Positions 16,925 through 24,718 of a DNA stretch of 30,796 bases are shown here, piece after piece. The position numbers and the translations under genes are program-made. The stretch comes from a virus: the IMG/VR virus record IMGVR_UViG_3300003691_000034, positions 1 to 30,796 of that record, one strand, 5' to 3'. Position 1 is the stretch's first letter. Each line of letters opens with the position of its first letter. The notes under the pieces are model-generated. The model made no database searches and was not told the DNA's origin. It saw nothing but the letters and a program-made list of their open reading frames with translations.

Positions 16925-19138
16925 ATGCCAAGAGAAAAACTAATACAATTAAGGGCTGGTACAGCAGCCTTATGGGATTCTGTCAATCCTATTCTAGAAG
17001 TTGCTGAAAAAGGACACGAAACCGACACGAGAAAGTCAAAAACTGGTGACGGTGTAACGGCGTGGAATAGTTTATTGTATGATGTAGGAGAGTCGGCTAC
17101 ATCAACATTTCAAGAGGTAACAACAGCAGGAAACACGACTAATACTGATGTGGAGATTGCTGGCGAATTAACATTAGGTAATGGATCAACTGGGTTTATA
17201 ACATTTGAAGATTCAAACGGTGGGGAAATTGAAGTATCTGGTGAGTTCAATATAAATCACGACGTATCTATAAATCTAACCTCGCCAGTAGTAACCAAGA
17301 ACGGTAATCCAATATCTTCATTTAATGGGGTCTACAATGCAACAACAAATACACCTGCTTTATCAAACGCAAATTCTAACAGAAACGCTGTGTACTATGA
17401 AGTAACAGTAGCAGGAACACAAGATTTCGGGGGAGGAAACATAGTCTTAGCTATAGGCGACAGAATAGAAAACAACGGCACTATATGGTTTAAGTCGGTA
17501 GATAATAATCAAAGCGGAGGATCAACTACATTACCTTGGTTAAACATACAAGATGCGCCTTATAATGGTGTAGCGGATGCTTTAGGCGATAGCGGTGTAG
17601 ATAGTACACCAGCTTGGAACGCTGCTTTAGATGATTTAGAAACAGCGGGTGGTGGTATTCTTTATATACCATACGTAGACGGAAAAAGATTTAATATAAC
17701 GCCTGGAGAATTAGTAACAAGAGATTACTCTAATATAGCAATAGTTAGTTTTACTAAAGGTAATATATTTATAAAAGAAACACAGGGTGTTGTTACAAAT
17801 AGCAGAGGTATTTTAGTGAATATAGGATCTGGAACTGATAATTTTTCTGTTAAAAAATTAGACGTATTAGTGTCTTCAGGAGCGTTTAGAAACAACTTTG
17901 AAAACGGTATTATTTGCAGTCAATCTGGTAATTGGTCTAATATAACAATAGAAGATAATAAATTTGAGAACGAATCTAAATTAGATACAGAAATTGGAGT
18001 TGATGCTATAACATTATTTAGAAATGTAGGTGTAGTAGATACAGACACAGGTGAAAATCTAATAATTAGAAATAACAACATAAAGCTTTACGGGAACTCT
18101 ATTTATGGCATTCAAATACTTAGAAAGACTTTCAGAACTAACGTGTACGGAAACACTATTGAGTTAACAGCTTTTTCAGATATGAATAATGATTCGTTTA
18201 ACGCAATTGCAATGTATGGCGATAGTCAGTATTTTAATATAGAATTTAATACAGTAGTTAGTAGTGGTCATTCGGGTATCGCATCATCTATGAGTAGTAA
18301 CGGGTCAATTAAAAATAACTTTGTATTTAATGTAACAAACCCTTCTGAAGCTGGAATAGAAATTGAATATAAAGCTACTCACGGAACTGAGAGCGTTGCG
18401 TCTCACGGTGTAGATGTTTATAAAAATTACATTCAAGATTGTTACTATGGTATTTGGGTTACTGAAAGGGATGATTCGCCTACAACATTTGCGCCTTATG
18501 ATTTAAACATAGAAAACAACGAAATAAGAAATAGTACTATAAACGATATTTTTGTAGCGTCTAAATTAACAGGCTCTTCTGATACTACATCTATAATAAC
18601 AAACGTCACAATAAACAACAATGATTGCTTCAGTACAGCCACGGACGCAGGAATTAGAATATATGACAGTAAAGACACAAAGGTTATAAATAATACATGC
18701 GTAGGACAGGTATTTGGAATTAAAATAGGTAGGAATACAAATATATTGCCTACTGGATATTTATTACTACAAAACAATGAGGTTAGGGATAATACTAATA
18801 AAGGTATTTTAGTTGAGCAAATGAACTGTGATTTAACACTAGATAACAATAGAATAATAAACCCTACAAACCAATGTTTCCAAGTTGCAGCAGCAGTAGG
18901 TGGTCATATATCCCTTACTGATAATTTTTCAGATGGTGGAGTTACAGGATTCTTATGTATAACATCATCATTAGAAGAAATGAAAGTAACAGGCAACAGA
19001 GCTATTAACGCAAGTGGTCGAGGTTTTCAGATAACAAGTGTAAACGGTAGCGCGGCATTTAATACATCTAATAACTGCCCTACTCCGGATTTATTTAGTG
19101 GTGCTGGAATGGTAACAACAGATAATAAAGATTTATAA
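16925..19138 (+). CDS. Tail spike with right-handed beta-helix, probable polysaccharide depolymerase
   Basis: The 737-residue protein begins with MPREKLIQLRAGTAALWDSV, and TRKSKTGDGVTAWNSLLYD is the G-D-G-x-x-x-W-x-x-L element of N-terminal domains found on many phage fibres. About residue 205 the pectate-lyase-3-like entry appears: LNIQDAPYNGVADALGDSGV, later GGGILYIPYVDGKRF. From there to the end, repeated Asn-rich rungs (IENNEIRNSTIND, INNNDCFST, LQNNEVRDNTNKGI) form a parallel beta-helix. Such spikes bind and often cleave capsule or exopolysaccharide. No specific catalytic residues can be named, so binding without cleavage remains possible. Confidence 0.75.
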   Translation: MPREKLIQLRAGTAALWDSVNPILEVAEKGHETDTRKSKTGDGVTAWNSLLYDVGESATSTFQEVTTAGNTTNTDVEIAGELTLGNGSTGFITFEDSNGGEIEVSGEFNINHDVSINLTSPVVTKNGNPISSFNGVYNATTNTPALSNANSNRNAVYYEVTVAGTQDFGGGNIVLAIGDRIENNGTIWFKSVDNNQSGGSTTLPWLNIQDAPYNGVADALGDSGVDSTPAWNAALDDLETAGGGILYIPYVDGKRFNITPGELVTRDYSNIAIVSFTKGNIFIKETQGVVTNSRGILVNIGSGTDNFSVKKLDVLVSSGAFRNNFENGIICSQSGNWSNITIEDNKFENESKLDTEIGVDAITLFRNVGVVDTDTGENLIIRNNNIKLYGNSIYGIQILRKTFRTNVYGNTIELTAFSDMNNDSFNAIAMYGDSQYFNIEFNTVVSSGHSGIASSMSSNGSIKNNFVFNVTNPSEAGIEIEYKATHGTESVASHGVDVYKNYIQDCYYGIWVTERDDSPTTFAPYDLNIENNEIRNSTINDIFVASKLTGSSDTTSIITNVTINNNDCFSTATDAGIRIYDSKDTKVINNTCVGQVFGIKIGRNTNILPTGYLLLQNNEVRDNTNKGILVEQMNCDLTLDNNRIINPTNQCFQVAAAVGGHISLTDNFSDGGVTGFLCITSSLEEMKVTGNRAINASGRGFQITSVNGSAAFNTSNNCPTPDLFSGAGMVTTDNKDL

Positions 19139-20655
19139 TGAGAATATTTTTATCATACATATTATTATTGATTGTTACATTTAGTTGCGGAACTATAGAA
19201 ACTATTGAGGCTCAAAGAGTAAAAAAGTCATCTAGTGACCCAATAGAAAAACAAGTACAAGATAATACAAGTGATATCGCTAAGTTAGAATCTAGACAAG
19301 ACAACCTTAAAAACAAACAACGCGAACTACAAAACGATTACGACGAACTAAAACGCATTGTAGATAGTTTAATAAGCCCACAACAACCGATAATTATAAC
19401 AGACATTGTTAAAGGTGCTGGAAAAAATGTTACGGGTGGTCGTGGCGGAATAGTTGTAAAGGTTACGAACTTAAATGATTCTGGAGCAGGTAGTTTACGT
19501 AGTGCATTAATGATGAAAGTACCACGTATGATTGTTTTTGATGTTAGCGGAACTATAATATTGAATAGTAGAATAGAACTAATAAAAGAAAACTCTAATT
19601 TCACAGTACTAGGACAAACCGCGCCAATGGGAGGTATTACGATATCAAACAATGTTATTCGTGTTGGTGGCGGATGGAATAGAGCGAGTGAGCCATGCGA
19701 TAATAATATTTGGATGTATGTTAGACCTAGAAACGGAAGATACAACGGACAACCAGACCAAGAGGCGGCAAACGCAATTATATGTTCTGGCGCAAATGGT
19801 TTAGTATTTAAAAACTGTTCATTTAGTTTCTGTGACGACCAAGCAATTTCCGCGGGTGGTGATTGGGGTGATTTAAGAAACATAACGATACAAAATTGCA
19901 TATTCTCAGAGAACGCTACAGGTGTTATATTAGGTATGAACAGCGCAAAACCTACAGGTGATGCAAGTATAATTAATAACTTATTTATTGACCAGTCACA
20001 TAGAACGCCAAACATGGGCGGAGGGCTTCAATATGATGTTGTTAATAACGTTTATTTTAATTGGAAGAGTAGACTATCAAATATAAATAGTAATGCGCCT
20101 AACGTTAACTTTGTAGGCAACTATCTAATTGAGGGTAGTTACACCGATATAGGTCAATACAACCAAATACAAAACAAATCGCCTAGAATATACAACAACG
20201 ACAATTACTTAGAACGAACTCGAGGTGTTATAGGAAATAATGTACTTTGGCAAAGGTTTGTTGATGAGGGCAACGTGTCAAGTTCTATATTCGTTAATGA
20301 GCCATTTGATTACTTAGGAGGTTTAGAGCCGTTGTCTCACAACGCAACGTATGACTACGTGGACGAGAATGTAGGAGCTAATAAATATATCAAAGATAAT
20401 GGAGAAATTGGATATTATAGAGATAGTTACGACACTCAAAAGTTATCAAATTTAAGAAACAGAATAAGTACAAATCCCTTTAATAAAAATTGGACGCTAC
20501 CAACACTACCAACCAATGTAAGACCATCAAATTATGATGTGAATAACAACGGTATATGTGATATTTGGGAATCTGAGAATATTCCAGACGGTGAGAATTG
20601 GGAAGATATTTCGCCTTCTGGTTGTTCTTGGTTAGAAACGTTCGCTTACAGATAA
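19138..20655 (+). CDS. Predicted lipoprotein with coiled coil and pectate-lyase (PL1-like) domain
   Basis: The 505-residue protein starts with an N-terminal signal ending in LLIVTFSC, a Bacteroidetes-style lipobox with Cys17 as the lipidation site. A coiled coil follows (about 38-75: KLESRQDNLKNKQRELQNDY). The rest resembles Bacteroidetes pectate lyases of the PL1 group: TNLNDSGAGSLRSALM, RMIVFDVSGTI, TVLGQTAPMGGITI, FCDDQAISAGGDWGDLRNIT and a C-terminal NNNGICDIWE motif. The lyase fold is likely; the substrate is unknown and need not be pectin. A lipoprotein signal is odd in a tail operon: the product may act on the host cell surface rather than in the virion. Start overlaps the spike stop (TAATG). 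Confidence 0.65.
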   Translation: MRIFLSYILLLIVTFSCGTIETIEAQRVKKSSSDPIEKQVQDNTSDIAKLESRQDNLKNKQRELQNDYDELKRIVDSLISPQQPIIITDIVKGAGKNVTGGRGGIVVKVTNLNDSGAGSLRSALMMKVPRMIVFDVSGTIILNSRIELIKENSNFTVLGQTAPMGGITISNNVIRVGGGWNRASEPCDNNIWMYVRPRNGRYNGQPDQEAANAIICSGANGLVFKNCSFSFCDDQAISAGGDWGDLRNITIQNCIFSENATGVILGMNSAKPTGDASIINNLFIDQSHRTPNMGGGLQYDVVNNVYFNWKSRLSNINSNAPNVNFVGNYLIEGSYTDIGQYNQIQNKSPRIYNNDNYLERTRGVIGNNVLWQRFVDEGNVSSSIFVNEPFDYLGGLEPLSHNATYDYVDENVGANKYIKDNGEIGYYRDSYDTQKLSNLRNRISTNPFNKNWTLPTLPTNVRPSNYDVNNNGICDIWESENIPDGENWEDISPSGCSWLETFAYR

Positions 20656-20675
20656 ACAATTAAAACAACTATATT

Positions 20676-21272
20676 ATGAAAGCAATTTACACATTACTAT
20701 TATTAATCTCTTTTAGCGGGTTCGCTCAAATCGTTGAAACAAACGTAACCAACTCATTAAACACTCCATGTAATGCAACTACGTGTACTACGCATCAATT
20801 AGGAGTATGCCCTGGAGATACGCATGCAGACGGCACGCCCTACACTTACACAGGCTTCAATGTTTGGTATGTATTAGAAGATATTGATTTTCAACATCCT
20901 TATTTTATTCTTAGAAATGGAAGATTAGAATTTAGAAACGGTGCAAGTTTAATTAATAACGGAGTTGTTGTTGATATTCAAACAGACTGCGATTCTGAGA
21001 CAGGATTTACTACAGAAATTGTTTTTATTGGAGGTGGTGGAAACTTCGCTAGTTTTGATGAAATGAACGCAACACTAGGTATTAAAATCGTTGAATCTTT
21101 AGATATATTTAACTTACCAATTGGTGAAAGTTATCAATTATTAGCCTTAACAGGACAAGTAATAAATACAGGTATAGTAGACCAATACACAAAAGACTTT
21201 TTAAAATCAACTGGATCAGGTATAAACATCCTTCACATACAAGGCTATAAAGCTTTAAAGATTGTGAATTAA
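20676..21272 (+). CDS. Secreted protein with signal peptide and T9SS-like C-terminal domain
   Basis: The 198-residue product has a clear signal peptide (MKAIYTLLLLISFSGFAQ, cleavage expected after Ala17). The middle has four spaced cysteines (CNATTCTTHQLGVC), then beta strands. The end (about 133-198) with LLALTGQVINTG and GINILHIQGYKALKIVN follows the layout of type A sorting domains used by the type IX secretion system (L-x-G-x-x-V, then G-x-Y/N-x-L-x-x-x...K-I-V). The usual PNP element is missing. It may be displayed on the host surface. Function unknown; the sorting call is by pattern. Confidence 0.55.
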   Translation: MKAIYTLLLLISFSGFAQIVETNVTNSLNTPCNATTCTTHQLGVCPGDTHADGTPYTYTGFNVWYVLEDIDFQHPYFILRNGRLEFRNGASLINNGVVVDIQTDCDSETGFTTEIVFIGGGGNFASFDEMNATLGIKIVESLDIFNLPIGESYQLLALTGQVINTGIVDQYTKDFLKSTGSGINILHIQGYKALKIVN

Positions 21273-21278
21273 AAACAG

Positions 21279-21286
21279 TAACTTTG
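21279..21286 (+). promoter_or_regulatory. Possible Bacteroidetes -7 box ahead of the lysis module
   Basis: TAACTTTG matches the Bacteroidetes -7 consensus TAnnTTTG, about 50 bases before the ATG at 21338, in a gap between the secreted protein and the lysis genes. The best -33 candidate (TTG at 21262-21264) is only 14 bases away, shorter than usual, so support is moderate. Confidence 0.35.
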
Positions 21287-21337
21287 CTATTAACCCGATA
21301 CCGAGATTGAGGGATTGACGTATCACAAAATTAAATT

Positions 21338-21463
21338 ATGAATAAACGATTAAAACGAATTGAGGCAATGTTGAGATTGCTTTTAGAAGAAAAAGGAATT
21401 GACACAGAAGACGTATTAAAAAGCATCGGAGGCGGTGGAATAAAGAAGCCTAAAAAACCTTAA
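21338..21463 (+). CDS. 41-residue charged protein at the start of the lysis module
   Basis: The short frame MNKRLKRIEAMLRLLLEEKG, then EDVLKSIGGGGIKKPKKP, has an amphipathic helix, a glycine hinge and a basic, proline-containing tail. It follows the only sizeable gap in the late region, with a possible promoter. It precedes the membrane protein by six bases. Family unknown. The basic tail could bind membrane or nucleic acid, but nothing shows this directly. Confidence 0.45.
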   Translation: MNKRLKRIEAMLRLLLEEKGIDTEDVLKSIGGGGIKKPKKP

Positions 21464-21469
21464 ATAAAA

Positions 21470-21793
21470 TTGAAAAAACTAATAAGAGAGTATGCGCCAT
21501 TTATAATGTTGGGTTACAGTTTTGTATTTGCTGTACTCTCTTATTTTGATTTCTATTACGACTGGTATAGTTACTTGTCAGAGGCTTTAGGTTTTTCTAT
21601 ATTCACAAACATATTTATGTATAGTGTTTACATGAATAAAAAATACTGTACGTCGACTAAATTGTGTGTAATTGGATTAATAGTGTTAAATTTATTCAAC
21701 ATGATACATATTACGTTTGATATAAACATGATTGTTTACGATATATACCTTATTACGATTGTGTTTGCAATATTAATATTAAAAAAACTATAA
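21470..21793 (+). CDS. Small multi-spanning membrane protein of the lysis module
   Basis: The 107-residue protein has about four hydrophobic segments: APFIMLGYSFVFAVLSYF, EALGFSIFTNIFMYSVYM, LCVIGLIVLNLFNMI and IYLITIVFAILILKKL. It starts at TTG; the six-base gap from the previous gene leaves no better start. Position between the lysis promoter and the endolysin suggests a role in host membrane disruption or in its timing, but no holin family is recognised, and the clearer holin lies at 22944. Confidence 0.55.
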   Translation: MKKLIREYAPFIMLGYSFVFAVLSYFDFYYDWYSYLSEALGFSIFTNIFMYSVYMNKKYCTSTKLCVIGLIVLNLFNMIHITFDINMIVYDIYLITIVFAILILKKL

Positions 21794-21796
21794 AGC

Positions 21797-22024
21797 ATGT
21801 CTTTAACACAAATAGAGCAAGCTAAAGAACTTCTTAGCATTGAATATGTTTCTGTAGTTGGTCTTTTGCTTATTTTCTGCTATTACCTTATATGGGTTAA
21901 CAAGCAAACAAAACAAGAGCTAAAAGATGCTAGAAAAGAAAACAAAGAGAAGGACGAAATGATAGCGGGTTTTATGGAAAAATACTATACAATAGCATCC
22001 AAATTATATGATTTTCTTAAATAA
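21797..22024 (+). CDS. Single-span membrane protein with cytoplasmic coiled coil
   Basis: The 75-residue protein has one membrane segment (VSVVGLLLIFCYYLIWV, about 18-34), followed by a charged helix (KQTKQELKDARKENKEKDEM). This layout, one anchor plus coiled coil next to an endolysin, is common for spanin inner-membrane subunits or class III-like holins. No lipoprotein partner of spanin type is seen close by. The next gene starts inside its end (22008), so translation may be coupled. Function inferred. Confidence 0.5.
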   Translation: MSLTQIEQAKELLSIEYVSVVGLLLIFCYYLIWVNKQTKQELKDARKENKEKDEMIAGFMEKYYTIASKLYDFLK

Positions 22025-22478
22025 TGAACCAATGTGCGTGAATGAAAGATACGATTATAAAGATAAACATCTAAAATTAAAAATACAGATGCATAAGTTA
22101 GATAGCGACCATTCTAATCTTATGGGTATTCTAGAGGCTTTTAACGGTAAAACACACGAGCCAATAAACTATAATGATTTACTTAAATTTCCTTTATTTG
22201 AATGGGTTGATTTAAATTGTAAAGTAGCTATAAGGAGGCGTAATATGCTTTTTAAAGAGTATATAAATTTTGATACTGAGATAAAAAAAGGCGGTGAATT
22301 TGGTAAACACTTTCATTCAGATGTAATAGAAAGTGCTGAAATTATAGAAGGTAAAATTCTTGATAAAAACGATGGTGAGGTTTACGAAGAAGGTGATGTA
22401 ATGCATTACGAGAAAAACCAACATCATACACCAATAGCATTAATAGACTCAAAACTAAAAGTAATATTTAAACCATGA
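22008..22478 (+). CDS. Cupin-domain protein
   Basis: This 156-residue protein carries a strict cupin motif 1: G-x5-H-x-H-x4-E-x6-G, seen at about 95-115 (GGEFGKHFHSDVIESAEIIE then G), with His101, His103 and Glu108 as metal ligands. The second motif region has YEEGDVMHYEKNQHHTPIAL with His139 or His140. The fold would bind a metal and perhaps a sugar or small acid. The start may be 22008 or an ATG at 22032. A cupin between membrane and endolysin genes is unexpected; no catalytic role can be assigned. Confidence 0.65.
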   Translation: MIFLNNEPMCVNERYDYKDKHLKLKIQMHKLDSDHSNLMGILEAFNGKTHEPINYNDLLKFPLFEWVDLNCKVAIRRRNMLFKEYINFDTEIKKGGEFGKHFHSDVIESAEIIEGKILDKNDGEVYEEGDVMHYEKNQHHTPIALIDSKLKVIFKP

Positions 22479-22903
22479 AAGCAATAGATGTAGCATTAGC
22501 AGAATACGGTGTAAAAGAAATTGTAGGAAAACAACATAACCCTAGAATAGTGGAATACGCACGAATAATCGGTCATAGTTGGATAACAACAGATGAAACC
22601 GCATGGTGTAGTATATTTGCTAACTTCGTTTGCTTAAAAGCAGGTTTACAATATAGCGGAAAGTTAAACGCTAGAAGCTGGTTAAACGTAGGAAATAGCA
22701 CAAAAGATCCTAAAGTCGGTGATATTGTTGTATTTTGGCGTGGTTCTCCTGATAGCTGGAAAGGTCATGTAGGTTTTTTTATTAGAGAAACTAAAGACTG
22801 GACGTATGTATTAGGAGGCAACCAAAGCAACCAAGTAAAGATATCAGCATACAGAAAAAATAGAGTATTAGATTATAGAAAATTAAATCAACTAGGATTG
22901 TAA
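22475..22903 (+). CDS. Endolysin, TIGR02594-like cysteine peptidase/amidase
   Basis: The 142-residue protein would cut peptidoglycan at the end of infection. It has the CHAP/NlpC-type arrangement: Cys45 in TAWCSIFANFV, His98 in WKGHVGFF and Asn116 in LGGNQSN as a possible third residue. The segment KVGDIVVFWRGSPDSWKGHV is characteristic. There is no signal peptide, so release would depend on a holin, which is the next gene. It overlaps the cupin stop by ATGA. The TIGR02594-type assignment is by motif recognition. Confidence 0.8.
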   Translation: MKAIDVALAEYGVKEIVGKQHNPRIVEYARIIGHSWITTDETAWCSIFANFVCLKAGLQYSGKLNARSWLNVGNSTKDPKVGDIVVFWRGSPDSWKGHVGFFIRETKDWTYVLGGNQSNQVKISAYRKNRVLDYRKLNQLGL

Positions 22904-22943
22904 AGCACAATCTAAACTATAAATAAATTTAAAAATCAATATT

Positions 22944-23213
22944 ATGGGAACAATCTCAGACAAGGTTGAAGGTGCTAAAGCATGGTATCAATCTAAAACA
23001 ATTATCGGAACTATTTTAATGTTTATACCTACAGTAGTTAGGTTATTTGCGCCAGACGTAGACGTAGACGCAGTAGGAACTGTAGACGAAGTATTTAACG
23101 GTGCTGAAGGCGTAGCTGCTTATGCGGATTCTGTTTGGGCTACTGCTCAAGAGGCTTTAGGATTTGTTATAGCTGTTTACGGTAGAATTAAAGCTAAAGC
23201 AGGAATTAGATAA
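22944..23213 (+). CDS. Putative holin
   Basis: The 89-residue protein has two hydrophobic segments: TIIGTILMFIPTVVRLF (about 19-35) and a C-terminal EALGFVIAVYGRIKAKAGIR that ends in the basic YGRIKAKA tail common in small holin-like phage proteins. A central acidic part (DVDVDAVGTVDEVFN) joins them. It follows the endolysin and precedes a terminator, closing the lysis operon. It would form the inner-membrane lesion that lets the endolysin reach the wall. Confidence 0.65.
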   Translation: MGTISDKVEGAKAWYQSKTIIGTILMFIPTVVRLFAPDVDVDAVGTVDEVFNGAEGVAAYADSVWATAQEALGFVIAVYGRIKAKAGIR

Positions 23214-23220
23214 ATTAACT

Positions 23221-23277
23221 AAGCATCGCCCTAATATTATTGTTGGTTGGTTCAATGAGTTAGGGTGTTTGCTTTTT
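23221..23277 (+). terminator. Hairpin terminator after the holin gene
   Basis: AAGCA at 23221-23225 and CCCTAA at 23229-23234 pair with TTAGGG and TGCTT around 23260-23273, across an internal loop and a long apical loop, followed by six T residues. The gap lies between the holin stop and the next ATG at 23291. The stem is interrupted, so efficiency is uncertain. Confidence 0.5.
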
Positions 23278-23290
23278 TAAACACAAAATT

Positions 23291-23527
23291 ATGTTAGAAT
23301 TAATAGCAGCAGCATTAAAGCTTATTACACCTGATCCTGAAATGAAAGATGTTAGGTTAAGTAAGAAGGAATTAAAACTACAACTAAAGAAGCTTAGAAA
23401 GGCTAGAAAAGCATATAAGCGCATAAGAAGATACTACAAAGACGACGGAATATCAAAAGTAGAGCAAGAGTCTTTAAACACTCTTAAAAACGCATTGATA
23501 CAAAGAGAGATTGATTTGATAATTTAA
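23291..23527 (+). CDS. Basic helical protein at the end of the late region
   Basis: The 78-residue product begins MLELIAAALKLITPDPEMKD, followed by a very basic helical stretch (LKLQLKKLRKARKAYKRIRR) and an acidic-to-neutral C-terminal helix. I recall similar short proteins next to flavobacterial phage endolysins, but know no function. The high positive charge suggests DNA, RNA or membrane contact (inference). It is the last plus-strand gene before the convergent minus-strand region. Confidence 0.5.
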   Translation: MLELIAAALKLITPDPEMKDVRLSKKELKLQLKKLRKARKAYKRIRRYYKDDGISKVEQESLNTLKNALIQREIDLII

Positions 23528-23528
23528 A

Positions 23529-23618
23529 TAACTGTTATCTTAGTGTTTGCTTAAATAAATTTCGAACATTAAAACGCTCGATAACAGTTAATAAAAAACA
23601 TTAAAACGATTTTTTATT
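23529..23618. repeat. Convergent junction: 11-bp inverted repeat, direct repeats and AT hairpin
   Basis: TAACTGTTATC (23529-23539) is repeated inverted as GATAACAGTTA (23580-23590). AACATTAAAACG occurs twice (23565-23576 and 23597-23608). A third element, AATAAAAAA at 23590-23598 with TTTTTTATT at 23610-23618, makes a nine-pair AT hairpin with T/A tracts on either strand. The cluster separates plus-strand late genes from minus-strand genes and could end transcription from both sides. It may also be the outer end of the cassette array. Confidence 0.55.
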
Positions 23619-23647
23619 TTGGTGTTAGCAACAATAAAAAAGGGCGC

Positions 23648-24427
23648 TCACTGTTGCGGTTGTACGTGTTGAAAAAGTTTCCATATATCATTTTTAGTTA
23701 TGTAAGGGCTACTGCAATAATCTTTGCAACCTAACCAATCAAAGTTTAAAATTGTTTCTTTTACAAAATCAACTTTTGTTTTATCCTTAACTACTATTTT
23801 GTAAGTTTGAGTATGTTGGTTAATTAGTTTTTCTTTTCCAATACTTGCGCCACGTCTAAAAACACATAAATCAAAATTACAATTTTCGTGTTCTTTTTGG
23901 TCTTCTCTGTAAATTTTAATCCAATCTATTTTGTAGTTAGGCTTTTTGTTTAGTTTTCCATTTCTTGGTCTGTGGTATAAATTAAAACAACAATGTACTT
24001 TCATACCGCTATATTCCATTTCACCTAAATCAATACTTTTAACTAAATCAAATTCATATAAACTATCATTATTATTCAATAAACCAATAGGTAAAATAAA
24101 GCCTATCATATCAGCCATTTTACAAGCGTGTTTATAAAAACTTCTGCTCAAATTATTTCTATCACCAAAAGGTGGGTTTCCTATAAACGCTCTGCCTTGT
24201 TTGTAAGGTAAATCTAATTTAAGAAAATCTTGTTTAATTATACTTTCGTGTTCTGGCTCTAAATCATAAGCAATACAATTGGGTATCTGTAAACTAAAAA
24301 TTCCATTTCCTGCACTTGGTTCAATTATTTCAACTACATTTAAAAATGTATCGTTAAATACATTAATACATTTCTTTGCAGTTTCTTTAGGTGTGTAAAA
24401 TTTATCTAATTCTATATTATTGCTCAT
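23648..24427 (-). CDS. Orphan adenine-specific DNA methyltransferase
   Basis: The 259-residue protein has class I methyltransferase motifs: FYTPKETAKK (motif X-like, 10-19), EPSAGNGIF (36-44, SAM binding) and NPPFG (84-88, catalytic motif IV for amino methylation). This order (X, I, IV) fits N6-adenine enzymes. No restriction endonuclease is adjacent, so it is probably a solitary phage methylase that protects phage DNA or changes expression. Target site unknown. It overlaps the 44-aa gene upstream by 11 bases. An RNA or protein substrate is less likely but not excluded. Confidence 0.8.
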   Translation of the reverse strand: MSNNIELDKFYTPKETAKKCINVFNDTFLNVVEIIEPSAGNGIFSLQIPNCIAYDLEPEHESIIKQDFLKLDLPYKQGRAFIGNPPFGDRNNLSRSFYKHACKMADMIGFILPIGLLNNNDSLYEFDLVKSIDLGEMEYSGMKVHCCFNLYHRPRNGKLNKKPNYKIDWIKIYREDQKEHENCNFDLCVFRRGASIGKEKLINQHTQTYKIVVKDKTKVDFVKETILNFDWLGCKDYCSSPYITKNDIWKLFQHVQPQQ

Positions 24428-24551
24428 ATCCTTTTATTAAGTCAATTAACGTGTTTGGTGCAATATGAAACCAACTACTGTTTTCATTTTTTAAAGATGC
24501 CCAAACGCCTGTTTCTTTTAAATACTCTATTACTTTTTCTCTATCTTCCAT
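24417..24551 (-). CDS. 44-residue protein co-encoded with the methyltransferase
   Basis: The chosen start gives MEDREKVIEYLKETGVWASL and the end NTLIDLIKGYEQ. The frame stays open upstream to a TTG at 24605, but that part runs through the cassette-end repeat and is probably untranslated. Small, mostly helical, unknown family. The overlap with the methyltransferase start points to coupled expression and perhaps joint function, for example as a target-recognition or regulatory helper (speculative). Confidence 0.5.
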   Translation of the reverse strand: MEDREKVIEYLKETGVWASLKNENSSWFHIAPNTLIDLIKGYEQ

Positions 24552-24600
24552 TCTGTACGTATTTGGTTTTTGCAAAACCACGCCCTTTTTTACAGTAGCT

Positions 24601-24620
24601 AACAATGGCTATAAAAAATA
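24601..24620. repeat. AACAATG-N2-TATAAAAAATA spacer motif, copy 1
   Basis: The 20-base string AACAATGGCTATAAAAAATA starts at the right end of cassette 1. Related strings occur at 26757-26776 and, two bases shorter, at 27287-27304. All three lie at cassette boundaries and none lies in a gene. The GCTAT and ATAGC halves here can also pair as a short hairpin with the next bases. Confidence 0.55.
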
Positions 24621-24718
24621 GCTGTTAATCGCTTTTAACGTGGTTTCTGTTTGTTTATTAATATTGTTTCTTATTCAAGGTTTTAGTGTTTTAAAACGCT
24701 ACATTTCATAGCCTAAAC

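Larger units (their letters stand above)
23624..24603 (-). mobile_element. Putative gene cassette 1 (methyltransferase + 44-aa protein) bounded by inverted repeats
   Basis: The left end 23624-23646 and the right end 24581-24603 (read in reverse) agree in 20 of 23 positions, sharing GTTAGC at one side and TAAAAAAGGGCG at the other. The methyltransferase stop codon lies two bases inside the left repeat. The two genes between them overlap and form one unit. This private inverted repeat is not shared with neighbouring units. Interpretation as a mobile cassette is inference. Confidence 0.6.

Noticed and set aside
18496-18849. Minus-strand frame of 117 codons
   Set aside because: It is antisense to the beta-helix part of the tail spike and has no recognisable features or start signal.
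19338-20015. Long minus-strand frame of 225 codons
   Set aside because: It lies wholly inside the pectate-lyase-like gene, which has a recognisable domain. The antisense translation has no domain features.
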